From Solihabitans fulvus (GTDB lineage Bacteria; Actinomycetota; Actinomycetes; Mycobacteriales; Pseudonocardiaceae), in NCBI RefSeq assembly GCF_008386585.1, contig NZ_VUOB01000054.1:62001-126000 (forward strand): 64,000 nt of DNA, in the 5' to 3' direction. The notes beneath the pieces are model-generated. The model was not told the origin of the DNA, did no database searches, and saw nothing but the letters and a program-made list of their open reading frames with translations. Both the position numbers and the translations under genes were made by a program. How positions within the stretch are numbered: position 1 is the first letter of the stretch; each line of letters opens with the position of its first letter. This document shows, piece after piece, positions 8,146 through 16,860 of this stretch.

Positions 8146-10599
8146 TCAGGAGGCGCAGACGAACTGACAGGCCGTCGCCGAGGACGGACCGGCCGTGCTC
8201 GGCGGCGTGCCGTCCGGCGAGTTCATCGGCAGGTAGCTGACGCTCGCGGTGTTGGTGAAGGGCTTGTCGAGCACGGCGATCGAGCTGCCGCAGTAGAACT
8301 GGGTGCTCGCGCCCGCGGCGAGGTCAAAGGTGCCGGCCGCGCTCGCGCAGGACGGCTCGGCCGGGTCGACGACAGTCGCCTGGGTGATGCCGACCGGCCC
8401 GGCGTTGCCCACGGTGATCCGCCAGAACGCGTGCACGTACAGCACGCCAAGCGGGGTCTGTTTCACCCACGGCCCGACCCCACCGGGCCCGCAGTCGGCC
8501 AGGTGGTCGCTGTGCGCCGCGCAGATCTCCTTGTTCACCGACACCTTCGGCTGGCAGTTCGGTCCCGGCGCGACGCGCAGGCTGACCGCGTTGGAGGAGA
8601 AAGAACCCGTGCTGTCGACGCCGGTCGCGGTGTCCGCCAACGAGGTCACCGTGCAGGCGGCCGCGACGGTGGTCCGGAAGCAGACCTGCGGCGCGTCACC
8701 CACGAAGCTCACCACCATGTCCGGGTGGTTGCCGCCGGTGAAGTCGTTGCCGTTGAGCAGAACCAGGTGCGCGTCCACGGTGATGTCCGGATGCGCGGTC
8801 ACGGAAATGCCCGACAGGTCAACGGATCCGTCGGCGGCGAAGCCGAGGGTGGCGATCTGCGCCCCGCCGGAATCGGAGACCACCGCGGTTGACGCGCCGA
8901 GGTTGACGTCGGCCAGGTTGATGTTCTCCAGCTGCGCCTTCTGGTAGCCCCGCACGTGCCCGGCGCCGCCGTCGCAGTAGAACGCCGAGGGGTTGAGCGC
9001 GACCTTCGCCCCGCTGTGCACGCACGGCGAGCCGCCGGTGGTCGGATCCTGGGAGAAGAGCACACCCGCGTCGCCAAGCCCGATCAGGCACTGGGTGGTG
9101 CTGTCGTAGGCGTAGCCGTAGTCGCGGGTCGCCCCGCCGTTCACGCCGGGATGCGTCTGCGGGTTCGGCACACCGGCGCAGGGCGCCGCCGAGTTCCAGT
9201 CGTAGCAGACACTCGCGCCGGCCACCGCGCCGCCCCAGATCGGGAAGTAGCTCTGGAGGCGTCCGTTCGGCGCGGTGATGGTGGTGGGGTTGAACGACAA
9301 CGCCCCCGCCGGGAACGCGAGGCCGGCCGGCGCGGCGAGCGGCGCGCCCGCGATCGTGTAGCAGGTCGTCAGCGGTGTGTTCACGACGCTGACGCACGCG
9401 CCGATCTCCGCGCCCGAGGTGTCGTACGCCGTGTAGGCACCGTAGGCGAAGTAGCCGGCCGCGCCGACTGCGTGCGGGGAGGCCCAGCCGACGCAGACGG
9501 TGTTGGTCGCGGGGTCGAAGCAGCCGAGCATCGGCTGCGCGGAGCCCTGCGGCGAGGAGGACGCGAAGATCTTGCCGCCAGCGAGGGTCATCGAACCCAG
9601 GTACAGGCCGCCCGTGTTGTTCGGCGGCACGATGGCGGCGTAGGGCTGTCCAGCGCACGGGGTCTGCGACGCGATCGACAGACACAGCACCTGGCCGTTG
9701 GTCGACACGCCGTACATGTTCCCGCCGAGCGCGACCAGGCCGGCCAGTCCGCTGACGACCGGCGAGCCGCCGGTGTTCTGGAGCGGGAAATAGCCGCAGT
9801 TGGCGCGGGCGGCCAGGTCGATGCAGCCGACGCCGACCGAGGCCACCGTGACGGCCGCGTAGTAGACGACGTCCGGCCGCGCGGGGTCCTGCACGTACTG
9901 CGGGGTCAACGGGGTGGCGATGTCACCGGTCGCGCCGGAACCGAGCGGGCCGGGGGCGGTGTTCAGCGGCTTCGGCCACGGTCCGCCCGCGCACAGCGCG
10001 CCGGTCAGCAGATCGACGCACACCGCCTTCGGCTGGCTGGCGGCGTTGTGGTGGTAGAAGTTCCACGACTCCACGGCGCCCGAGGCGGTGCGGTGCAGGA
10101 TCGGGGTGTACCCGTCGCCGCCGGTCGCGGTCGCGGTCGCCTGGACGGGCGCGAGCAGCGGGTTGCTGATGCTGGTGCCGCCGGGCCGGGCCGAGGGGTT
10201 GCTCGCGCGAACCGCGGTCGTCGCGGTGCCGGGGTCGGTCGACTGGAAGGTGCTGCCGTCCGTGGACCACGACGGTGTCCACCCCGGTGGCGCGTGCAGC
10301 GAGCCCGGCATATAGGTCTGGGCGGTCGCCGCAGCGCTGATCGGGTCGGTGATCGTGGCGGGGGCCGGCGTCGCCGAACCGTTGTCGGTGTAGCCGATGG
10401 ACCAGTTGACGGTGTCGCCGTGGTTCGCCGGATTCGCGCCAGGCGACGTGACGTCCTGCGCGGACTTGGTGAGCACGGACGAGGGAGCGGCGGTCGCCGG
10501 AATGACGGCGGAAATCCCGGTGGTCAATCCGACCGCCAGGAGTGCGGCACTGAACAGTGCATATCTTCGTGTGGTGCAAGGGATGCGCGTTCGCGGCAT
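8146..10599 (-). CDS. Large secreted protein with DUF11-like ends and repeated C-x8-C units
   Basis: A predicted exported protein of 817 residues. The ATG at 10599 gives MPRTRIPCTTRRYALFSAAL, then a hydrophobic core and an Ala-x-Ala signal peptidase site near residue 38; an alternative ATG lies 7 codons upstream. Residues ~42-150 resemble a DUF11/isopeptide-type beta domain (GDTVNWSIGYTDNGSATPAP). Residues ~190-530 hold at least six Cys pairs, five with exactly eight residues between the cysteines (194/203, 259/268, 306/315, 360/369, 465/474) and one with ten (402/413). They are often followed by a Gly, and the spacing of the units suggests a disulphide-pinned beta-propeller. A second DUF11-like segment with more cysteines closes the protein. 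There is no LPXTG anchor or C-terminal membrane segment. I do not recognise a function; cell-surface or extracellular matrix roles are possible. Confidence 0.78.
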   Translation of the reverse strand: MPRTRIPCTTRRYALFSAALLAVGLTTGISAVIPATAAPSSVLTKSAQDVTSPGANPANHGDTVNWSIGYTDNGSATPAPATITDPISAAATAQTYMPGSLHAPPGWTPSWSTDGSTFQSTDPGTATTAVRASNPSARPGGTSISNPLLAPVQATATATGGDGYTPILHRTASGAVESWNFYHHNAASQPKAVCVDLLTGALCAGGPWPKPLNTAPGPLGSGATGDIATPLTPQYVQDPARPDVVYYAAVTVASVGVGCIDLAARANCGYFPLQNTGGSPVVSGLAGLVALGGNMYGVSTNGQVLCLSIASQTPCAGQPYAAIVPPNNTGGLYLGSMTLAGGKIFASSSPQGSAQPMLGCFDPATNTVCVGWASPHAVGAAGYFAYGAYTAYDTSGAEIGACVSVVNTPLTTCYTIAGAPLAAPAGLAFPAGALSFNPTTITAPNGRLQSYFPIWGGAVAGASVCYDWNSAAPCAGVPNPQTHPGVNGGATRDYGYAYDSTTQCLIGLGDAGVLFSQDPTTGGSPCVHSGAKVALNPSAFYCDGGAGHVRGYQKAQLENINLADVNLGASTAVVSDSGGAQIATLGFAADGSVDLSGISVTAHPDITVDAHLVLLNGNDFTGGNHPDMVVSFVGDAPQVCFRTTVAAACTVTSLADTATGVDSTGSFSSNAVSLRVAPGPNCQPKVSVNKEICAAHSDHLADCGPGGVGPWVKQTPLGVLYVHAFWRITVGNAGPVGITQATVVDPAEPSCASAAGTFDLAAGASTQFYCGSSIAVLDKPFTNTASVSYLPMNSPDGTPPSTAGPSSATACQFVCAS

Positions 10600-10932
10600 G
10601 TCTGGTTTCCCGATTTCCATGAGGATTGACCGGATTTCCCGTTCCGGCCTGGACATCATGCAATCTAGGAACCATCCATCCACCAGGCAAACGATGTCAC
10701 CGGGCCGCCGAGGAGTCCCACTCTCCCGCCTTGCCGCCGCGCCGCGCGCCATACCTAAAGCGGTTACCTCGCGGTGTTGCTGGCCTGTGTGAGTGAGCAT
10801 GACACGCGGCTTGGCGCATCGCGGTGGTACGCATCCATCCGCACCAGGGATGTCGGCGCGGAGAGCGCAGCCGAATGCCGCCGCACAGGGGCGGCCGGTC
10901 GAATCGGCCGCCCCTGCACTGTTGCACCAGGC
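10600..10932. other. Intergenic stretch upstream of the secreted protein gene
   Basis: These 333 bases separate two genes on the reverse strand. They hold the csbD terminator at 10886-10916 and must contain the promoter of the large secreted protein. I could not identify a convincing -35/-10 pair, and the short open frames here look random. Confidence 0.5.
10886..10916 (-). terminator. Terminator of the csbD transcript
   Basis: A perfect 12-bp stem (10886-10897 with 10905-10916) with a 7-base loop lies 16 bases past the stop of the CsbD-family gene on the reverse strand. Confidence 0.8.
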
Positions 10933-11106
10933 TTACTTCTTGAAGGCGTCCTTGACCTTCTCGGCGGCCTGCTTCAGGTTGCCCTTCACCTGATCCGCCT
11001 TGCCCTCGTCGGCAAGCTCCTGGTCGTCGGTGGCGTTGCCGACGCCTTCCTTGGCCTTGCCCTTGAGCTCCTCGGCCTTGTTGTCGATCTTGTCACCGGT
11101 ACCCAT
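10933..11106 (-). CDS. CsbD-family stress protein
   Basis: A highly charged, soluble protein of 57 residues: it opens MGTGDKIDNKAEELKGKAKE and continues with a Lys/Glu/Asp-rich helical pattern ending VKDAFKK. This is the CsbD family, general-stress proteins under SigB control in Bacillus; the biochemical role is unknown. The ATG at 11106 is the family-consistent start; longer readings of the frame run through the upstream gene. It follows a 53-residue membrane protein gene by 58 bases and ends in a strong terminator, so the two probably form one stress-induced unit. Confidence 0.93.
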   Translation of the reverse strand: MGTGDKIDNKAEELKGKAKEGVGNATDDQELADEGKADQVKGNLKQAAEKVKDAFKK

Positions 11107-11164
11107 GTTCACTCCTTCGTCAGTGCTCTCGTGGTCCGCTCGAACGGTCTCGGTTCGCCCGCTG

Positions 11165-11326
11165 TCACCAGCGGTACCAACGGCCTCCGCCCTCGGCGCT
11201 GCGAACGAGAAAGCCCAGAATCCACACCACGAGGACGATTCCAGCGATGACCCACAGGGCGTGCACGGCGAAACCGGCGCCACCAAGCAGCAGGGCCAGT
11301 AACAGCACGAGCAGAATCGCAAGCAT
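11165..11326 (-). CDS. Small hydrophobic membrane protein (53 aa)
   Basis: A small protein below usual ORF cut-offs. The ATG at 11326 is preceded by an excellent ribosome site (AAGGAGAG, 7 bases away). The sequence is almost entirely membrane-spanning: MLAILLVLLLALLLGGAGFA, then a second hydrophobic segment ending ILGFLVR, and a short Gly/Arg/Trp-rich tail (GGGRWYRW). Two helices are likely. Small hydrophobic proteins of this type are frequent next to stress genes in actinobacteria. A SigB-like promoter lies just upstream and csbD follows. The function is unknown. Confidence 0.85.
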   Translation of the reverse strand: MLAILLVLLLALLLGGAGFAVHALWVIAGIVLVVWILGFLVRSAEGGGRWYRW

Positions 11327-11362
11327 CAGATCTCTCCTTAGGGTGGGGCATTCAACAAGGGA

Positions 11363-11388
11363 CTACCCGGGAATCCCCCGCCCTAAAC
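11363..11388 (-). promoter_or_regulatory. Candidate SigB-type stress promoter
   Basis: On the reverse strand GTTT (11385-11388) is followed, after 16 bases, by GGGTAG (11363-11368). This matches the actinobacterial SigB-family pattern GNNT-N14-16-GGGTAY except for the last base. A start site near 11356 would give a leader of about 30 bases before the membrane-peptide gene. The downstream CsbD gene is a classic SigB target, which supports the call. Confidence 0.6.
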
Positions 11389-11414
11389 AGGCAATGCGCG
11401 ATGCGGCCACGATC

Positions 11415-11450
11415 ACGGTGCCGACCGGAGCTCACTCCGGTCGGCACCGT
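11415..11450 (-). terminator. Terminator of the phosphoesterase gene
   Basis: A perfect 15-bp stem (11415-11429 with 11436-11450) and 6-base loop lie 48 bases past the stop of the phosphoesterase gene, and separate it from the stress operon promoter. Confidence 0.75.
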
Positions 11451-11498
11451 TCGCTATCGGGCGCTACTGGGACGTGCGGCCATTGGCGCGCGGCGGCC

Positions 11499-13601
11499 CT
11501 ACCGCCAGACGTCGTTGATCGGATTGGCGTACTGGTCGTTCTGGGTGAGCCGGCCGAGACCGAGCGCGTCTTCCATCGTGCGCAGCACGTTGTAGTGCGT
11601 GTACTGGGTGTTGGAGTTGTATCCCGCCTTCGTGGTGCCCTGGGAGCCGACCAGAATCGTGGGAATGCGTTGGCCGTGCGCGGAATCGTCCTCGTCGAAG
11701 GTGATGACCAGCAGTGAGCGCTGTTGCGTCCAGGCCGGCGAGTTGAACAGCGTCGGCAGGTTGTTCCGCATCCACGCGTCGCCCGTCGCGACATCGCAGT
11801 CGTGCATGGTGTTGCAGGAGTTCGGCTCGAACCACACGAGGTTGGGCGTGGTGGCGGTGGAGCGCAGGTCGGTCCACAGCTGCGTGACGGGCTTCAGCTT
11901 GTCCTGGCAGCGCGCCGGATCGGCGGCGATGTCGTGGAAGAACAGGAACGGCAGGTTGTCCGGGTCGTAATGTCCGTTCTTGGCCAGGTTGCACGGGCTG
12001 TGCATGTCCTCGACGTAGCCGCGCCAGCTCCGGCCGGCCTGCTCGGCCAGGTCGCCGATGTGCGGTCCGGTCAGCGATCCGATCGCGCCGGGCATCGGGT
12101 TGTCCACGTGCCCGAACGTCGAACCGCCGGCCACCGCCATGTAGTTGGGGTCGCTGGGGTGGATGAGGCCGTAGGAGCTGCCGAGGGCGACGTTGCCGTT
12201 CGCGAGCCCGCTCAGGTACGGCGCGGCGGAGTTGCCGATGACCTGGTCGTAGGACTTGTTCTCCAGCATCACGAAGAACACGTGGTCGAACGCGGGGACG
12301 GCAGGCGCGGCCGGAGCGGGCACCGCGGGAACCGGCAGCGCGGTGGACAGCGTGAGCGCGAGGTCGTCCGCGTAGGCGTCGTTGTACCGGTTGGCCCGGT
12401 TGGGATCGCCGGTCAGCTGGAGCGTCGTCCCGATCGAGCGGGTGCCGGCCGGCACGCCGCCGGCCGTCGCGCGCCGCAGCAGCGCGGTCGCGTTGCCCCG
12501 GTCGGCCGAGGTCACCGGGCCGAGCTGGGCGGTGCCGAGGGAGTTCCCGCCGCCGTCAAGGAAGGCGACGCGCACGGTCGCCGTCGACGTCTCCGACGCG
12601 TAGCCGCCTAGCCAGCCGGACAGGTCGTAGGTGACGCCGCCGCCGTCGATGGCGGCGCCGGCCGCCGAGACGTCGGCCGTCTGGGTGAGCGTGGCGTCAC
12701 CGACCGGGCCGCCGGAGAAGAACTGGTTGCCCCGCACCGAAGGGCCCGCGGTGCTCGGCGACGGGAAGCCGTTGCCGGTCGGGTAGCCGACCACGCTCGG
12801 CAGGCCGGTCACCCGCCACCCCGGCACGGTCACGCCGTCGTAGCCGCTCGCGGACGGGTTGCCGCATTCGGCGTCACCGTTGACGATCAGGTTCGGGCTG
12901 CCGCCCTGGCCGCCCGAGGTGACCGCGAACGGCGTCGGGTTCGCGAGCTGCGTCGAGCCGTCGTCGTAGAGGTAGTAGGCCGCGTAGTTGCCCGCCGCAA
13001 GGCCGCTGGTCGACAGGCGCACCGAGCCCGCGGCATTCGGGGCGTACGCCCACACCAGGGAATTCGACGTGCCCGGTTTCTGACCGTCGGCGTAGATGCC
13101 GACCCAGTTCGTCGAGGAGACCCGCGTCGTGGCGTACGACGCGACCACGTCCTGCCCCTGCGGGTAGCCCACCTGGCCGGTGCACAGCATGCCGTTGGGG
13201 GTGCCGGTGCTGGTCGCGCTCAACACGGTGAAGAACACCGAGTTGGCCAACTCGGTGTACCCGTTGTTGTAGAAGAACCTCGCTCGGTAGCTGCCGGGGG
13301 CGAGCGAACCGGTCGCCAGGGTCACCGATCCCGACGCGTTCGGCGTGTAGGCCCAGACCAGCGACGACGTCTGCCCAGGCGTGGCGTCGCTCTGGTAGAC
13401 GCCGACCCAGTTCGTCGAGGAGACCTGGCCCGTCGCGTAGGAGGCGATCACGCTCTGGCCCTGCGTGTACGTGGGGTGGTCGAGGGTGACCGTACTGGCC
13501 GCGGCCGACGCCGGCAGGGCACCGGCCGAGGTCAGCAGCGCCAACACCGTCATGATCAGCAAGGGCAGCGATCGTCGCCATCGCAGTGCGGGTCGAGACA
13601 C
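11499..13601 (-). CDS. Secreted phosphoesterase (acid phosphatase/phospholipase C-like) with duplicated N-terminal modules
   Basis: A predicted exported enzyme of 700 residues with a GTG start at 13601 and a GAGGAC ribosome site. A signal peptide covers residues 1-34 (ending PASAAAS). Two tandem ~90-residue beta modules follow, each containing the stretch VSSTNWVGxY (near residues 60 and 165), then a third, DUF642/CBM-like module beginning NLIVNGDAECG. The C-terminal ~270 residues are the phosphoesterase family (PF04185): FDHVFFVMLENKSYDQVIGN at the start, with the conserved Glu-Asn, and VITFDEDDSAHGQRIPTILV near the end. Family members are acid phosphatases or phospholipases C. The modular N-terminus suggests binding to a polymer or to the cell surface. 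Two DNA hairpins insulate the gene. Confidence 0.9.
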   Translation of the reverse strand: MSRPALRWRRSLPLLIMTVLALLTSAGALPASAAASTVTLDHPTYTQGQSVIASYATGQVSSTNWVGVYQSDATPGQTSSLVWAYTPNASGSVTLATGSLAPGSYRARFFYNNGYTELANSVFFTVLSATSTGTPNGMLCTGQVGYPQGQDVVASYATTRVSSTNWVGIYADGQKPGTSNSLVWAYAPNAAGSVRLSTSGLAAGNYAAYYLYDDGSTQLANPTPFAVTSGGQGGSPNLIVNGDAECGNPSASGYDGVTVPGWRVTGLPSVVGYPTGNGFPSPSTAGPSVRGNQFFSGGPVGDATLTQTADVSAAGAAIDGGGVTYDLSGWLGGYASETSTATVRVAFLDGGGNSLGTAQLGPVTSADRGNATALLRRATAGGVPAGTRSIGTTLQLTGDPNRANRYNDAYADDLALTLSTALPVPAVPAPAAPAVPAFDHVFFVMLENKSYDQVIGNSAAPYLSGLANGNVALGSSYGLIHPSDPNYMAVAGGSTFGHVDNPMPGAIGSLTGPHIGDLAEQAGRSWRGYVEDMHSPCNLAKNGHYDPDNLPFLFFHDIAADPARCQDKLKPVTQLWTDLRSTATTPNLVWFEPNSCNTMHDCDVATGDAWMRNNLPTLFNSPAWTQQRSLLVITFDEDDSAHGQRIPTILVGSQGTTKAGYNSNTQYTHYNVLRTMEDALGLGRLTQNDQYANPINDVWR

Positions 13602-13762
13602 GATTCGTCCTCAGCCTTCGGTAGCCGAACTTGGTTGTACATGTCACGCACAGCGAAGTCGGCGGCGATGAAGTCGGCGTGAACTGCGAACGCCGACAGC
13701 GAACTCATCGGGCGAACATGGCTGAACATGTTCGGTTCAGTTGGCGGCGTCGACCGGATCGG

Positions 13763-14833
13763 TCAGAACGTGACGATGTTGCCGACCCTCGGCTCGCTGC
13801 GTCCGGACGCGACCTCGAGCCACACGTCCCGCAGTGCCTCCGGCCCCTGCTGCGCACGGACGTCGACCCAGCCCCGCACCGAAGGCACGAAGCTCAGCCA
13901 GGCCTCGGCGAAGCGGCGGTCCAGCTCCTCCCTGCCCCAGTCCTCGACCCGCTTGCGCAGCTGGTTCGGCGCGAAGAACACTGCGGTGCGCGGGCCGTTC
14001 AGCTCCTTCGCGCCGGTCCGGTCCTGGTGGGTCACCCCGATGATCTCCTCGCGCACCAGCCATTCGCCGAGGTATCGCTGGAGCCGCCCGCGCACCTCGG
14101 CGTTGCCGGCCAGGTCCAGGTAGGCCGTCGGCGCGGTCGCGTCCAGCTCGTGCAGCGCGTCGTAGGTCAGCACCCGGTCGTAGCAGCCGAGGCTCTCGGC
14201 GAACGCGACGTTGCCCGGCGAGGTGAGGCCGACGACCTGCGGCCCGGTGCCTTTGAGCAGGAAGGCCGCGCCGTAGGCGGTCTTGCTCGACGCCGACGAC
14301 AGGGCGAGGACGTCCGCGCCGTGGAACCCGTTGTCCGCCAACTGGTCGGCCAGCATGTAGGAGGTGAAAAAGAGCGGCCGGTAGAGCACCTGGAGGTCCT
14401 CCAGGTCCGGCTCGTAGGCTGGGTCGGCGGCGGTCAGGACGTAGCTGTTGTACGGCGAGGGCAGCCCGGCGCGGTGTTGGCTCGCGTCGCGGAAACCCCT
14501 GGGGTCCACCCGGTCCGGCCGCACCACCAGATGACCTGCCGGCGGCAGGTAGCCGTACACGCGCGCGCCGACCTCGACGCCGTCGACGGCGGAGGCGACC
14601 ACCTCGGCGAAGCCCCACAGCGGCACGTGCCCCCAACCGGGCTCGGCGGGGAAGAAGTCCCAGTAGTGGAAGGACTCGCCAAGCACGGCGTAGGTCACGT
14701 TGTTCGCCGTCACCCCGACCCGGTCGACGCGCAGCAGCGCCTCGCCGGCGCCGCACTCGGGCACGGCCAGCTCCGACAGGGCCGTGCGGGACAGGTCATC
14801 GCGGGCGACCGCCAGGGTCCAGGACATGGTCAT
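13763..14833 (-). CDS. DUF2855 family protein
   Basis: A protein of 356 residues matching the DUF2855 family, distant relatives of medium-chain dehydrogenases. Features are GVTANNVTYAVLGESFHYWDF near residue 40 (quoted from G), LWGFAEVVAS, and LALSSASSKTAYG around residue 208 in place of the canonical Rossmann loop, with SPYNSYVLTAAD in between. No zinc-ligand set is evident. The start is ambiguous between ATG at 14833 and ATG at 14827; neither has a strong ribosome site. It is divergent from the ABC exporter at 14923, so the two may share a control region. Activity is unknown. Confidence 0.85.
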   Translation of the reverse strand: MTMSWTLAVARDDLSRTALSELAVPECGAGEALLRVDRVGVTANNVTYAVLGESFHYWDFFPAEPGWGHVPLWGFAEVVASAVDGVEVGARVYGYLPPAGHLVVRPDRVDPRGFRDASQHRAGLPSPYNSYVLTAADPAYEPDLEDLQVLYRPLFFTSYMLADQLADNGFHGADVLALSSASSKTAYGAAFLLKGTGPQVVGLTSPGNVAFAESLGCYDRVLTYDALHELDATAPTAYLDLAGNAEVRGRLQRYLGEWLVREEIIGVTHQDRTGAKELNGPRTAVFFAPNQLRKRVEDWGREELDRRFAEAWLSFVPSVRGWVDVRAQQGPEALRDVWLEVASGRSEPRVGNIVTF

Positions 14834-14922
14834 GCGACAAAACGTACTGGGAAACCCACTGTCCGGTCAGGCGGCAAACCTGCTTGCCTGGTGGGAGGTC
14901 GGTCGCGGCGAAAGGACGAGAC

Positions 14923-16860
14923 GTGTTCCCACGGAAGAAACCCGTGCCGGACAACCCACTGGACGGCACCGGCGAGGAAATGGTCATCCCCTCCTACGTG
15001 TCCTTCGACGACGCCGCGGCCCGCACCTCGTTGTGGCGGATGCTCGCGCGACTGCCGTCGACCGTGGTGTCGATGCTGGCCACCGCCCGCGCCACCGCGC
15101 CGACCACCGTGGTTGTGCTGCTGGCCATCGAGATCACCTCGGGTGTCGCGTCGGGGCTTGGCCTCTACTCGACGGCGTCGGTGCTGCGCCAGCTGCTGAC
15201 CACCGGCCCGACCCCGCAGCGGCTGATCGCCGCCCTGCCGGCGCTCGCCCTCGTCGTGACGTTCCTGAGCGTGCAACAGCTCGGCGGCACGCTCAGCGCC
15301 TACCTGTCCCAGACGCTCTCCGCGCGCATCCAGTACCGGGCCGCGCAGCAGTTGATCGCGGTGGCCTCGCACGTCGACCTCGCCGCCTACGACGACCCGA
15401 ACTGGTTCGACGGGCTTGACCGGGCCTACGACTCGTCCATGGCGCACATCGCAGGCGCGTTCTCCCGCATGGTCACCGCGCTCGGCTCGCTGATCTCCCT
15501 GCTGGCCACCGCGGTCACGGTGACCGCGCTAGACCCGTTCCTGCTGCCCGCCCTCGTGCTGTCGACGCTGCCGGCCTCGCTGGCCGCGTTGCAGGCGTCC
15601 CGGCTGCTGTACGACTCCGTCCGCCGCACCAGCACGCTGCGCAGGCGCCGCTGGCTGATCACCAGGATGATCCGCAACGAGGAGCCCGCCGCCGAGATCC
15701 GCGCCTACCGCGCGCAACCGTTCCTGTTGCAGGAACTTCAGCGGATCGGCGGGCTGCTCGAACAGGAGGAGGTCCGGCTGGCCGGCGTGCAGGCCCGCAC
15801 CACGCTGCTCGGCCGGGTCGCCGGCGGCATCGGCCTCGGCCTCGCCTACGGGCTGCTGGGGCTGTTCCTCTACACCGGCCGCATCCCGCTCGCCGTCGGC
15901 GGCGCGGCGCTGATCGCGATCCAGGTCGGGCGGGCGCGCCTGACGGACATGCTGCTCGCGGTGTCCCGGCTGTACGAGCAGAGCCTCTACGTGGCCGACT
16001 ACGACACGTTCCTGACCGACGCCAAGGGCCGCACCCATCCCGGCGGCGGCCGGCCCGCCCCGACGACGCCGGAGCGCTACCGCGTCGAGGACGTGTCGTT
16101 CGCCTATCCCGGGGCCGAGCGGCAGGCGCTGTCGCACGTCACCCTGGAGTTCCGGCGCGGCCAGATCATCGCGCTGGTCGGCGAGAACGGCTCCGGCAAG
16201 TCGACGCTTGCCAAACTGTTGGCGGGCCTCTACCACCCCGACAGCGGCCGGATCCGCTGGGACGAGGTCGACCTGGCCGAGGCCGACCCGAACACGGTGC
16301 GCGACGGCGTCGCGGTGGTGATGCAGGACCCCATCCACTGGCCGACCACGTTGCGCGCCAACGTCCGAATCGGCCGCATCGACCGGCCCGACCCCGACGA
16401 CGTGGCGCTGCGGCACGCCGCGCTGGCCTCCGGCGCCGACGTCGTCGCCGACCAGCTGCCGCACGGCTGGGACACGATGCTGTCGCGGCAGTTCGTCAAC
16501 GGCGTGCGCCTGTCCGGCGGGCAGGAACAGCGGGTGGCCATCGCGCGCGGCCTCTACCGGGACGCCGACCTGATCATCGCCGACGAGCCGACCGCCAACC
16601 TCGACGCCCGCGCGGAGGCGCAGGTCTACGAGTCGCTGGCGACGCTCGCGGCGGGCCGCACCACGATCCTGATCACCCACCGGCTCGCGTCGGTGCACAT
16701 GGCCGACTACGTCTACGTCCTGCACGACGGCGAACTCGTCGAGGAGGGCACCCCGCTGTCGTTGATCGCCGAGGGCGGCCGATTCGCTGAGCTGTACCAA
16801 CTCCAGTCGCGCAACTACCAGACCGGGCCCGTGCCCGCGCCTGCCGAAGATGGCGGTTAA
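14923..16860 (+). CDS. ABC transporter fused permease/ATPase (exporter type)
   Basis: A half-transporter of 645 residues, with a GTG at 14923 preceded by AAAGGAC. The N-terminal ~350 residues form a six-helix ABC exporter membrane domain. The ATPase domain has Walker A GENGSGKST (about residue 425), Q-loop VMQDP, signature VRLSGGQEQRVAIARG, Walker B LIIADEPTANLD and H-loop LITHRLAS, all intact. The domain order and the sequence around the signature are like peptide or lantibiotic exporters, but no precursor peptide or maturation enzyme is nearby, so the substrate is unknown. It probably acts as a homodimer. Its stop overlaps the convergent MBL gene in a shared TTAA. Confidence 0.9.
   Translation: MFPRKKPVPDNPLDGTGEEMVIPSYVSFDDAAARTSLWRMLARLPSTVVSMLATARATAPTTVVVLLAIEITSGVASGLGLYSTASVLRQLLTTGPTPQRLIAALPALALVVTFLSVQQLGGTLSAYLSQTLSARIQYRAAQQLIAVASHVDLAAYDDPNWFDGLDRAYDSSMAHIAGAFSRMVTALGSLISLLATAVTVTALDPFLLPALVLSTLPASLAALQASRLLYDSVRRTSTLRRRRWLITRMIRNEEPAAEIRAYRAQPFLLQELQRIGGLLEQEEVRLAGVQARTTLLGRVAGGIGLGLAYGLLGLFLYTGRIPLAVGGAALIAIQVGRARLTDMLLAVSRLYEQSLYVADYDTFLTDAKGRTHPGGGRPAPTTPERYRVEDVSFAYPGAERQALSHVTLEFRRGQIIALVGENGSGKSTLAKLLAGLYHPDSGRIRWDEVDLAEADPNTVRDGVAVVMQDPIHWPTTLRANVRIGRIDRPDPDDVALRHAALASGADVVADQLPHGWDTMLSRQFVNGVRLSGGQEQRVAIARGLYRDADLIIADEPTANLDARAEAQVYESLATLAAGRTTILITHRLASVHMADYVYVLHDGELVEEGTPLSLIAEGGRFAELYQLQSRNYQTGPVPAPAEDGG

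Noticed and set aside
8956..10629. Forward-strand open frame of 557 codons.
   Set aside because: Antisense to the secreted C-x8-C protein; Arg/Gly-rich artefact.
13724..13733. Palindrome GAACATGTTC, considered as an SOS (LexA) box.
   Set aside because: The actinobacterial LexA site is GAAC-N4-GTTC; here the spacer is only two bases. It may still be a weak operator of the phosphoesterase gene.
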